Shown here: piece by piece, positions 13,686 to 23,077 of the stretch
How the letters are laid out: each line of letters opens with the position of its first letter
How positions within the stretch are numbered: position 1 is the stretch's first letter
Origin: Palaemon carinicauda
Taxonomy: Eukaryota; Arthropoda; Malacostraca; Decapoda; Palaemonidae
Assembly (NCBI RefSeq): GCF_036898095.1
Contig: NC_090729.1
Coordinates: 62,585,282-62,649,281 of the forward strand
Direction: 5' to 3'
DNA length: 64,000 nt
Notes under the pieces: generated by a model
The model's input: only the letters and a program-made list of their open reading frames with translations
What the model was told of the DNA's origin: nothing
The model's database searches: none
Position numbers and translations under genes: made by a program

Positions 13686-16445
13686 TTAAACGGCAGGTTT
13701 CATAACACTACCTGCGGCTACCACGAAATGTTTAACTTCATGCACTTGCTTCGCGTAGTACTTGAAGAAAACGCGCAACGATTTCCACCCTGTGAAGCTC
13801 TTGAGGCTTTCGAAATCCATGCTCTGGAAGAAATTCAGAGAAGACGCGACTTTTCTAGGATCATGACCTGCGGGTGTACTGTCAGGATCCGCTCTGCGAA
13901 TGAAGTAGGTGATTTTCGCTCTTAGTTGTTTCAGTGACAGGTCACTACCCGATGTTTCTCCTATGAAGTGTTGTCCTCCACTGAAGTCCGAAGTTCTTCG
14001 AAGATAGACCTTAAGACTCTCCACTGGGCATAGAGAGACATCTTCCTTCAGGGGGCAGATTCTCCAAGGGCCCCATCTCTTGGTGGGTAGTTCATTCTTT
14101 GCGAGAAACGTCGGATCAGGGAAGAGGGTAAGTTCTCCTGTATCTGCGAACAGGATATGACCCTCGTCTCTTGACAATGCCACTATTTCACTGACTCGGG
14201 CTCCCGAGGCGAGAGCAAAAAGGAAGATAACTTTTTGAGTCAGGACTTTTAGAGGGCACGAATCGTTGTACAGGTTAGAGGCAAAATGGAGCACCTTGTC
14301 CAGGGACCAGGAGATAGGTTTTGGCGGAGGTGCTGGGCGTAGTCTAGCGCATGCCTTTGGTCGTTTATTGAAGATATCACTGGACAGATCAATCTGGAAG
14401 GCGTACAGTAGTGGTCTAGTCAAAGCCGATTTGCAGGTGGAAATCGTGTTGGCTGCTAAGCCTTGTCCATGAAGGTGAATGAAGAAGGACATGCAAAAAT
14501 CAATGGTGATTTCCGTAGGATTTTTTGCTTTGACGAACGAGACCCACTTTCTCCAGGAAGATTCGTATTGCCGTTGTGTGGATTCAGTCTTGTATTCCTC
14601 AAGGAAGTCTAACCTTTTCTTCGAGATTCCAAACCTTTTCTTTGCGGCTAAGGAGAGAAAATCATGAGATGAAGGTCCTTGACTTTCAGTGATGAAGCGA
14701 AGACAGTTGACTTCTGTACTTGTTGAGAGAGAACTGGGCCCGGTAGGGGGATCTGCGTGGGCTGCAGCTCCAGGACCAAAGGGTACCAATTGCTCCGGGG
14801 CCCCTTGGGAGCCACTAGGGCCGCTGTCCCTTTTAAGGTTCTCAGTTTGGAGAGGACTTTCAGCAGAAGGTTGGGGGGAGGGAACAGGTATATCCTGGAC
14901 CATCTGCTCCGATCCAGTGACTTGGCGTCCACTGCTTCTGCCTTGGGGTCCTCGTACGGGGCTACATATCGAGGAGGTTGATTGTTGTCGCTCGTTGCGA
15001 AGAGATCGATCTGAAGTTCCGGGACTTGGTGAGAGATGAAGGAGAATGATCTTGCGTCTAGAGACCATTCTGACTCTATTGGGCTTGTCTGTGATAGAGC
15101 GTCCGCCGTCACGTTGCGGAATCCTTGTAGGTGAACTGCAGACAGGTGCCATTTCTTCTTTTCTGCCAGACGAAAGATCGGAAGAAGTACCTGATTTATC
15201 TGGGGCGATCTCGAGCCCTGACGATTGAGACATCTGACTACCACCGAGTTGTCCAGAGTCAGACGGATGTGGATCGAGGGAGGCGGGGAGAGTTTCTTCA
15301 GGGTGAGAAAAACCGCCATGGCCTCCAAGATGTTGATGTAAAACGGCTTGAATAGGGGAGACCATGTACCCTGAACCTGTTGTTGGTGGGAGTGACCTCC
15401 CCAACCTTCCAGTGAAGCGTCCGTGTGGATGTTGATCGATGGAGGCGGGTGTTGAAGAGGAATGGACCTTTTCAGGGCCTCTGCTTCCAACCACGGCTTT
15501 AAGAGTAAGCGAAGTCTGTTTGGAAGCCGTCTCTTGAGGTCTCTTAGAGCGATGGATGCGAAACGCCTCCAGACTCCCGCGGCATCCTTTAGCTATGCGC
15601 GAAGCACTGGGTTTGTCCCAGAGGCGAACTGTAGAGAGCCGAGAACTTGTTCCTGCTTTCTTCTTGAGATCCGTTTTGATTTCAGCAGTCTTCTGACAGA
15701 CCCTGCTATTTCCTTCCTTTTCTTCTGCGGGATGTAAAGGTGGTGTGACTGAAGATCCCAATGGATTCCCAACCATTGGAACTTCTGAGCTGGAGAGAGG
15801 CGAGATTTCTCGGTGTTTATCTTGAATCCCAGATGTTCTAGGAACTGGGTGACTTTGTTGCAGGCTCTTACACAATTTTCGGGCGATGTCGCCCAGACCA
15901 GCCAGTCGTCTAGGTAGGCCATCACTTGGACGCCGCGAAGGCGGAGCTGTTGGACGATGGCGTCTGCCAGCTTGGTAAAGATCCGTGGAGCCACGTTGAG
16001 CCCGAAAGGCATGGCCCTGAAGGCGTAACTTTTCCTTTGGAGCCAAAATCCTAGGTAGGAGGAAGCGTGATGATTCATTGAAACGTGCCAGTAGGCATCC
16101 GCCAGGTCTATGGAGACCGTGTAGGCCCCTTGAGGCAGAAGGGTCCTTATTTGTTGGAGAGTCAGCATCTTGAATTTGTTGTTCGCAATGAACTTGTTGA
16201 GAGGGGATAAGTTTAGAATGACTCTGAGTTTGTCGGAATCCTTCTTGGGAACGCAAAATAGTCTCCCTTGGAACCTGGTTGACTTTACCCTCCTGATCAC
16301 CTTCTTGTTCAAGAGTTCTAGGACGTATTCTTCCAGGAGGGGGGTTGACTGTTGGAAGAATTGCTGGAAGGCTGGGTGTGGTTGCGTCCAGCTCCAGCCT
16401 AGTCCCTTCTTGACGATGCTGTGTGCCCAGGGATCGAAGGTCCAA
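13686..16445 (-). CDS. DIRS tyrosine recombinase ORF (YR domain in C-terminal third)
   Basis: An uninterrupted 919-codon frame. The recombinase occupies roughly the last 330 residues, from about 14680 down. It has a core-binding segment (LDFLEEYKTESTQRQYESSW) and then the catalytic domain. The conserved Arg is in ASGARVSEIVAL, the H-x-x-R box is HDPRK, a Trp is in GWKS, and the nucleophile Tyr is in FFKYYAKQV. In DIRS elements this enzyme replaces integrase and inserts a circular DNA. The upstream 590 codons overlap RT-RNase H in another frame and look like a low-complexity shadow rich in Arg, Ser and Pro. The start is unknown; overlapping RT and YR frames are known in DIRS1. All catalytic residues are present, so this ORF could still be functional. 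Confidence 0.88.
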   Translation of the reverse strand: MDLRSLGTQHRQEGTRLELDATTPSLPAILPTVNPPPGRIRPRTLEQEGDQEGKVNQVPRETILRSQEGFRQTQSHSKLIPSQQVHCEQQIQDADSPTNKDPSASRGLHGLHRPGGCLLARFNESSRFLLPRILAPKEKLRLQGHAFRAQRGSTDLYQAGRRHRPTAPPSRRPSDGLPRRLAGLGDIARKLCKSLQQSHPVPRTSGIQDKHREISPLSSSEVPMVGNPLGSSVTPPLHPAEEKEGNSRVCQKTAEIKTDLKKKAGTSSRLSTVRLWDKPSASRIAKGCRGSLEAFRIHRSKRPQETASKQTSLTLKAVVGSRGPEKVHSSSTPASIDQHPHGRFTGRLGRSLPPTTGSGYMVSPIQAVLHQHLGGHGGFSHPEETLPASLDPHPSDSGQLGGSQMSQSSGLEIAPDKSGTSSDLSSGRKEEMAPVCSSPTRIPQRDGGRSITDKPNRVRMVSRRKIILLHLSPSPGTSDRSLRNERQQSTSSICSPVRGPQGRSSGRQVTGSEQMVQDIPVPSPQPSAESPLQTENLKRDSGPSGSQGAPEQLVPFGPGAAAHADPPTGPSSLSTSTEVNCLRFITESQGPSSHDFLSLAAKKRFGISKKRLDFLEEYKTESTQRQYESSWRKWVSFVKAKNPTEITIDFCMSFFIHLHGQGLAANTISTCKSALTRPLLYAFQIDLSSDIFNKRPKACARLRPAPPPKPISWSLDKVLHFASNLYNDSCPLKVLTQKVIFLFALASGARVSEIVALSRDEGHILFADTGELTLFPDPTFLAKNELPTKRWGPWRICPLKEDVSLCPVESLKVYLRRTSDFSGGQHFIGETSGSDLSLKQLRAKITYFIRRADPDSTPAGHDPRKVASSLNFFQSMDFESLKSFTGWKSLRVFFKYYAKQVHEVKHFVVAAGSVMKPAV

Positions 16446-16885
16446 CGATCCTGGAATTGGCGGAGTCTTCCTCCCACCGGAAGCACTTCATTGCTTCTGG
16501 TGTCCCGAGGGTTTGCCACCTCGGTCGCTAGCTCCCCTTCCTCCTCTGCCTCTGGAGGGGCGGCGAGACGAATCTCTGCCGGAACCTCTGTTTGTGCCCC
16601 TACCTCTGGGACGAAAGGTAGTAGCCTGTTGCTCAAATGCAGGGGTAAAGACCGGTGACTGCGACACCACCGGTTGGGGGACCAACTGAAAAGTCTGCTG
16701 TGGCTGTGCGGCCACTTGGGGAGTAGCGGAACCCGGAAACTGCCGTCTCTGTTGACGTTGCTGGGGTTTCGGTTTCTGAGACTTCCTCTTAGGTTGAGGG
16801 CCATCGTCCTGAGAGGATTTCCTTTTTCTCGACATGCCCCACTTGTGGAGAAGGTTCCTGTTCTCCGTGGCGGCCTTGTCTGCAA
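14648..16885 (-). pseudogene. DIRS reverse transcriptase-RNase H, one internal TAG
   Basis: One frame carries RT and then RNase H. RT starts near EVLPVGGRLRQFQDRW (about 16500) and continues with GRLFCVPKKDSDKLRVILNL, SIDLADAYWHV and MPFGLNVAPRIF. Its catalytic box is AYLDDWLVW, with YLDD at 15905-15916. RNase H shows IHTDASLEGWGG, ILEAMAV, TLDNSVVV and VTADALS, which supply the acidic residues. A single TAG at 15593-15595, after NPVLRA, separates the two domains; the frame is otherwise open from 16885 to 14648. The 5' end overlaps gag by about 400 bp in a different frame, so expression would need frameshifting or internal initiation. The TAG is either an inactivating mutation or a readthrough site; mutation is the simpler view. 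Confidence 0.88.
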
Positions 16886-18443
16886 TCTCTTTCACCAGGG
16901 AGGAGGGAAAGAGATATTTACCCCAGATATTGGAGGAAATCAGCCTCCGGGGTTCGTGTTTTACCGTCACGCTGGCAAACACGAATTCACGGCAGGCTCT
17001 GCGACCCTTAGTGAAGCTATACAGGTCCTTCGTCACCATTGCCAAGTGTGTTTTGGCTAGGACCATGTAAAAGTTCGGGACTCTAGTGTCCCCGGCCATA
17101 AGCTCAAGCTGTACCTGGAGGGACAGCGATGCGGCAAGCCTCTCCTTCGTATCCTGTTCCCTACGAAGGAGGTGATCATTTAGCCTTGAGAGGTCATCAT
17201 TGAACTGACGACCGGCTACGTCAGGCTCTAACTTCCCCACCGTGAAGGTTGACTGGACGTCTTTCCAGTGCCTATCATCGGGAGGAACGGTAAGGGAGAA
17301 GGGTCTGCACTCCTCCAGTGCAGGGCAAGGCTTCCCTTCCTCCACTGCCTTTAAGACCGCTGTGAAGGCCTTTTCGATAAAGGGGAAAGTCGCAGCATTC
17401 GGCGCAACGAAGGTTGGGTGCTTCTTACTGAGCGCCGGCATCTTGGAGTTGGTGAAACCCCTACTCTTCACAGCACTGGCTAGCATAGCCTGGGCCTTTG
17501 CGAGATCGAACACGATTACTTCCTTCGGTTCGGTCTCTTCCTTTGAGGCTGGTTCGGACCTGAGCCGGACGTAACAGTCCGGATAAGCCTCGAAGTTCGG
17601 GAAGAATTCCACTTCTTCCAACAAGATAGAGCCAACCTTCTCACTGATGAAGCTTTTACCAGTCGTGATCGGCATATGCTCGGCATATCTCCATGGGTTA
17701 GTATCCGAGCAAGCGGGAAGGTCCTTAACCGAAATCCGTTTCGGTTGTTTAAAGTTGACTAGGATAGACCGGAATTGCTCCTGGGTCTCTCGAAGTTTTC
17801 TTTCCATGAGGGCTTCAAGCATCTTGAAGACCTCCTGAGTGCCCGATGGAAGAGGGTCCGGAGTGGCGGAAGTCGAAGGAACAGGTTCCTCGGACGGTGC
17901 AGGAGTCGCTGCGGGAGTAAGAGTGGGAGCGACCTCGGACTCTGAATCAGGATATTCCACCTGATCTTCCTCATAGTCGAGCTCCTCGCCCATGAGGTTC
18001 TTCTCGGTCTCTTCCGACACTTCCGACATATGTTCCACGTTATCGGAATCCAAGTGGCACTCATGCATGGACTGGGCCATGACGATATTAGGTTCCACCA
18101 CGAGCTGGACGGTGGGGATCTGATCACTGGGGACCACAGAGTCTTTAGATGCCTTTGGAAACAGCAAGGCCCTCAAATCTTCGCTGGCGAGATACGGTCC
18201 AGTGGCGTTCTTCTGGAAGCCACGCACCCACTTGCGTAGCTTCTCTCGAGCGTTGTCCCTGGCCTACGCTGAAGGAGGATCGTCGAACGCCTCGGCTAAA
18301 TGACTCTTGCAGACTGTACAGTGCTGCGGGTCCCAGTATTTCAGGTCGCCTCTCTTGGCGGCGCAGGGGGCGTGGGTCCAGCACGCTTTGTGTCCGTAGA
18401 AGTCCGGGCGCTTCACTCCACAGAAGTTGCATTCGCACTTCAT
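16488..18443 (-). pseudogene. DIRS gag (ORF1) with N-terminal Cys/His module, one TAG
   Basis: The frame runs from an ATG at 18441-18443 to a stop at 16488, about 650 codons, broken only by a TAG at 18264-18266 (codon 60). The first 60 residues form a Cys/His-rich module: CECNFC, FYGHKACWTHAPC, KYWDPQHCTVC. Then come an acidic, Pro-rich stretch and a conserved gag core (DLPACSDTNPWRYAEHMP, SSNIWGKYLFP). A basic, Gln-rich and RG-rich tail follows (GRGTNRGSGRD), suited to binding RNA. The second copy at 33543 has the same layout, which supports both the start region and the identity. Without the TAG the protein would be full length. The start was chosen because it keeps the complete Cys/His module and lies just after a splice-acceptor-like sequence. 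Confidence 0.85.
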
Positions 18444-18452
18444 ATACTCCTC

Positions 18453-18475
18453 CTGTAAAAGAAAGAGATCATGAG
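18453..18475 (-). promoter_or_regulatory. Candidate 3' splice site in the DIRS leader
   Basis: Read on the minus strand, CTCTTTCTTTTACAG lies 9 bases before the gag ATG. The second copy has CTCCTTTCTTTACAG (33528-33542) at the same place, followed in both by GAGGA and open gag frame. A polypyrimidine tract ending in CAG that is kept in both copies suggests an intron in the long leader. I could not define the donor. Confidence 0.45.
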
Positions 18476-20216
18476 TACATGGAAGGCATAAGAATGACTT
18501 ACATTACTCTAAATTTAAGATAACTTAATCTAAATTTTTATGCATTAAAATAATTCACAAGGTATTATAATGCCTGAGAGTAGAGAGCGGGAAAAGAAGT
18601 AGATAGACACATACTTGTGAATCCTGCCCAGTCGGTTACCGTAACCTTATCAGTAGGCAATTTCTTTTGTGGCCGAAGGTCGCAAAACGGAAATCCATAT
18701 GGATAAGCCGTGATGTGTAAAAGCTAAGCTTCTAGCAGAAATTGCCTGCGAGGTGTAGCAGGGACTGAGACCACTCAGATCCCTGGGTAGATGGGGAGTA
18801 GAAGAAAACCCCTTATTAGATATAGGTTCCGGCAATCGGCTGCGCTAAGACACACAGAGTATGCTGGAATATTGTAATGTGCAATCAGACAGCACAGCCA
18901 CAATTTTAAAGGTAAGTAAGACAATACCTATATGTGGAAGTGGCTGAGCCATCTGGCTGCAATATGTTTGCTGTCGGCATGCTGTCGGCAGGTATGAGAA
19001 GGGGTGCATGTCCCTTAACATCTCCAAGGGGTGCCGGCAGACCGACGGAACGCCGGAGGCCGGTCCTGCAGGGTGGAAGGCATCAAGACAGACACATTGA
19101 GTATCTAAATTATAATACCATCGTGGCGACCGCCGAAACAGCGGCGGGTCGCCGGCAGGAGGCGGCGGCTCCGGCAGCCGACAGCTGACGGCCTGGTGAG
19201 CTTGGATCAATTCATAAGATCGATATGGATATGGTTGTATACCTAGACCGCCGGCAATCAATGCCGGCACGCCGGTGGCCAGCACGGAGGGTCGGCCAGC
19301 TGTTACTAGGTAATATGGTGGGTGGGACGTCGGCTGTATGCCGACGGAAGGCGGCAGCCTCCGGCACACGGAAGGCTGACGTCTTAGAGGGGGGAGGGCA
19401 TCTTATGAAAGAATGTCACCAGAAGCAAGGGCGGTATCGCCGGCGGTAGAGGCGACAAGGGACCGGCACCAGGATAGATGGAGAGAAAGGTAAGGAGGGT
19501 TGGAAGGGGTAAGATCACATACCCCTCCGGCATCCCTCCGGAGAGAGTGCACTCATGATAGGAGTAGATACAGTGAACCCTCGTTTATCGCGGTAGATAG
19601 GTTCCAGACCCGACCGCGATAGGTGAAAATCCGCAAAGTAGTGACACCATATTTACCTATTTATTTAACATGTATATTCAGACTTTTAAAACCTTCCCTT
19701 GTACGTAGTACTGTTAACAAACTACCCTTTAATGTACAGAACACTTAATGCATGTACTACAGTACCCTAAACTAAAACAGGCACAAATATTAAAGGCGAT
19801 TTTATATCATGCGTTTCCTAAACACGCCAAAAAGCACAATAAAAAATGGCAACCAATGTTTTGTTTACGTTTATCTCTGATCATAATGAAGAAACAAACG
19901 CATTTACACATCTGTGTATAGGTTAGTTTTTGCATCGATTATATTGATTATTCAGTACAGTATGTTGATTTTGTTATTTCCTACCAATGTTTTACTTAAT
20001 TTTTCTTAGGACTTCCAAATGAAATGTTTTTCTTTATGACGCCGCCTGAAACGACGGCGTCATAAAGTACGCTCAGTAAACAAACGAAGGCATTTAACGC
20101 GCATGATGAAAGTGATAAATAATGATATTACAGTAAAAGCTTTTAGAAAATATGTTATTACAAATATTATTTACCGTATCTATATAAAATCATACATACA
20201 TAGCAAAGCAGGAAAA

Positions 20217-20224
<8 letters not shown>

Positions 20225-20271
<47 letters not shown>
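20225..20271. repeat. (GA)n microsatellite
   Basis: About 23 GA units inside the pogo-like element. Confidence 0.97.
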
Positions 20272-20273
<2 letters not shown>

Positions 20274-20470
20274 GTTTTACGTACGTAAATGTAAATTTTA
20301 AACAAAAAAATAGCCCCATTTCATATAAAATAGGTTATTACAAATATTTTACTTTATCATATTACAGTAGTCTGTATAATACTGTAAAGTTCAGTACAGT
20401 ATGTTGCTGTTATAGTCGTGGCGATGAAATTCTCACGAAACAAAAACAGGCATTCCATTACAACAGCTGA

Positions 20471-20475
<5 letters not shown>

Positions 20476-20527
<52 letters not shown>
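20476..20527. repeat. (CT)n microsatellite
   Basis: About 26 CT units, 200 bp from the GA array and complementary to it, so the two could pair as a hairpin. Confidence 0.97.
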
Positions 20528-20533
<6 letters not shown>

Positions 20534-21024
20534 TCGTGTTATATAATACTTACATATAGATGAAGAAACTAAAATTAGTTTTCTTAGTGTCAATTAAATA
20601 CAAAACGAAAAAATTATGCCGAGTTTACATCCATTTCAATCGTTGCTAAAAATACGGCATCCGATTTCATCAGCAAACCACTATTTTTTGGGAAACATCA
20701 TTTTATTCTAGAAAATTGCTACTCTTTAAATAGTTAATTGCACATTAAGAAAGCGTGTACTTTTGTTTTTAAATTTCGGGTGTGTTTTAAAAATTGAGTA
20801 TTGTTGACTTCTTTTTGTTTTACTTTTGGCTGTGATTAGATCAGCTGACGTCTAGCTGCCGCTCCTGAGAGTGTACGAATACACTAACAAAGTATCGTTT
20901 ATACCATTTCTTAACTTATTCAAACCGTCTACAGTATACAGTTGATATTACATAAGCACCAATGTGTACATAAGCACCAATGTGTTATAACCTATCAAAT
21001 TGTTTTGTTTATTACATTTAAATC

Positions 21025-21062
<38 letters not shown>

Positions 21063-21171
21063 CTCTCTCTCTCTCTCTCTCTCTCTACCTCTCTCTCTCT
21101 CTCTACCTCTCTCTCTCTCTCTACCTCTCTCTAACTCTCTCTCTCTCTGTACCTCTCTCTCTCTGTGGGCT
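21025..21171. repeat. (CA)n(CT)n compound microsatellite
   Basis: About 17 CA units followed by CT runs interrupted by TAC and GTAC at fairly regular spacing. Confidence 0.95.
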
Positions 21172-22722
21172 ACTTTTCACTACCTCCCATTCCTTACCTC
21201 TCTCTATCTCTCTAACAAATGATATCTTTGTTGCTCCTCAAAGTTTCATTTATATTGAAAATCAATCATGATTCAATTTTCCTTACTTTCTCCAATCTCG
21301 CACCATCGGTCACATTGCTGTATTTTCGAAATTTCCGGAAAATCCGCGATTTTTATATATACATGCGTTATGAAAAAAATCCGCGAAGTGGTGAATCCGC
21401 GATGGTCGAACCGCGAAGTAGCGAGGGTTCACTGTACTCCTAGCATCCGGCGGCAGGGGGCCGGCAGTCGGCCGGGTGCCTGGGGTAACCCAAGGGAGGG
21501 TTAGAGGGCACTCAAGAGGGGGAAACCCTCGCCGGCCGGACCGCTGCCGGCAACTACCCCCATAAAACGCTATGAAGGGTATGTGTACCAGAGCGGCCAG
21601 CTTAGCAAGAGAACAAGTTAGCCCTACCACTCCACCCAAGGGAGGAGTTGTAGGACTAAGGACAGATGTGTATAGGCAAGCCTACACCAAAGGGGTAGGT
21701 GGGGTGGGAGAAGATGAGGGGTCTTTCTATAGGGGAGACTCTGTACAAGAACGGCCACCAAGGAGAGGGAGAACGCTTCCTAACCTAGGTTAGGTAACCA
21801 GAATGAGAATGGTACAAGAGTACCGTCTCAAACTATCAAAGAACAGAATCAACCCCCAAAGCTTAACCTAGAGAAGGAGGGTTAACTCCTAGGCTAGGTA
21901 AGCTGAAAGACACATCGCAAGTTGCAGGGAGGAAGGAGTAACCCAACCAGGTGCAACTGAGGAAGGGCAGAGCCGTTCCTTATTTCTCGGTCATGACCCT
22001 AAGGGGGGATCATTCCCTTAGGGTAGACAGAGAAGCGATAACTACTCTGTTTGTAGACAAGATTCCCCTATATAGAAGGGGAAGCAGGGCCACACAGAGG
22101 GAATGCCCGCAGGCAGGGGATTGGGGGCATATAGGGGTTCCTACATTTAGGTTAGGGTGGAAAGATATGCAATCAACCCGGTCCCCTATATGGTCCCCGA
22201 AGGCGAAAACACTTACATCACAGTTAACAGTATGTTTAATAATGCCACAATCTTCATAACTTAACCTAGGAACACTGGTATATATCATGCATGACCACAA
22301 GCACTAGGCTATCCAGCCTAGGGACTAAGCTAGCGATCTAGTATGGGTCGAACAACGACCGAGTCAGATGAGCGCTAAAACACGATATAAGTAATTCCTA
22401 GCTATGAAGACTAAATAACTAATAATATTAATTAGTTAAGAGACCGGATAAGGCTGTTCTGGCTAACTAAATAAAGCATGCGAAATGAACAGCGACGCCA
22501 TAAAATGGCGAGTCCGGGATCGGCACAGCTCTGCCACAAAACACAATATTTTACGAAAAGTAGAAGTTACTTTACGGCTAGAGCTTATTTAAACAATACT
22601 GGGACCTGGTACTCAACTTTCCAGAAGAAGGCGAGGCTGAAGGTAACGACATAACGGCGATGTAAGTAGATGAAAATCGCACTTAGGGGAAATCCGACCA
22701 AAGCAAGGAGCTACAGGTTGAA

Positions 22723-23077
22723 GGATGAGGACAGACGTGACATCATTTAGCAATGGCACCCGTTTGTTTACGTTTCGAGTACCAAAAGCTGCCACGGACG
22801 ATTGTAACTGTGGAACGGCTCCCCAGTTATTCTCCACCTTTCCATATCGAAGTGTTAACTCTATATGGAGTGCAGATAGCTATGTGGCGTGGTAATACAT
22901 GCGTCCCCTGTTGATATACGATATCCTAGAGGGAAACCTTTAGGGTACTCGCTCCAGAAGTTAGAATTCTGTGATAACCTTTAGTTTAATTCTCTGGGAA
23001 TATCCCTGTAGTCAAATTTACCCAAGGAAGCTACTGAGGGAACCTTCCATCAGGACGTCATGGCTTGAGCCCAAAAA
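22723..23077. repeat. DIRS copy 1 inverted terminal repeat (5' end of element)
   Basis: The complement of 12293-12660 with a few substitutions. Its outer end, GGCTTGAGCCCAAAAA, is represented in the ICR and also caps the copy 2 (29113) and copy 3 (28799) termini, which sets the boundary. Confidence 0.9.

Larger units (their letters stand above)
19571..21434. mobile_element. pogo/Tigger-like non-autonomous DNA transposon
   Basis: The left end is CAGTGAACCCTCGTTTATCG; the right end is the complement of CAGTGAACCCTCGCTACTTC. A TA dinucleotide flanks each side (19569-19570 and 21435-21436), as for Tc1/mariner elements. Subterminal parts repeat CGCGG and CCGCGAAGTAG-type words, as in Tigger-like ends. 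The interior has no transposase. It carries GA, CT and CA microsatellites and a perfect 11-bp-arm hairpin (TTATGACGCCG, about 20036-20068). It is inserted in the leader of DIRS copy 1 and so is younger than that element. Confidence 0.85.
18476..22722 (-). other. DIRS copy 1 long 5' leader
   Basis: About 4.2 kb, of which 1.86 kb is the inserted pogo-like element. The rest is non-coding and AC-rich in parts. It contains a cluster of GC-rich palindromic GCCGGC/CTGCCGGCAG-like motifs at about 18950-19560, continued at 21440-21560 beyond the insertion. Similar clusters lie in the leader of copy 2, so they belong to the family. Short open frames here are not supported. Confidence 0.6.
12293..23077 (-). 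mobile_element. DIRS-like tyrosine-recombinase retrotransposon, copy 1
   Basis: A nearly complete DIRS1-type element lies on the minus strand, with its 5' end at 23077. It shows inverted terminal repeats (12293-12660 and 22723-23077), an internal complementary region (12743-12837), and gag, RT-RNase H and tyrosine recombinase in order. There is no integrase and no target duplication, as expected when a circular intermediate is integrated by recombination. Its 10.8 kb include a 1.86-kb pogo-like insertion, leaving about 8.9 kb. Coding damage is light: one TAG in gag and one TAG between RT and RNase H. Confidence 0.93.

Noticed and set aside
13443..13925. 160-codon plus-strand frame downstream of and antisense to the recombinase
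   Set aside because: Its second half is antisense to the recombinase gene; the first half has no recognisable domain, so no gene is supported.
14266..18523. Plus-strand frames of 60-162 codons
   Set aside because: They are antisense to the DIRS gag, RT and recombinase genes.
18845..19449. GC-rich frames of 74-174 codons in the DIRS leader
   Set aside because: They follow the palindromic GCCGGC cluster, lack similarity, and are not conserved as frames in copy 2.
20103..20593. Arg-Glu repeat peptides
   Set aside because: They are translations of GA/CT microsatellites.
21572..22300. Frames of 73-102 codons in the DIRS leader
   Set aside because: No similarity and no conservation between copies.
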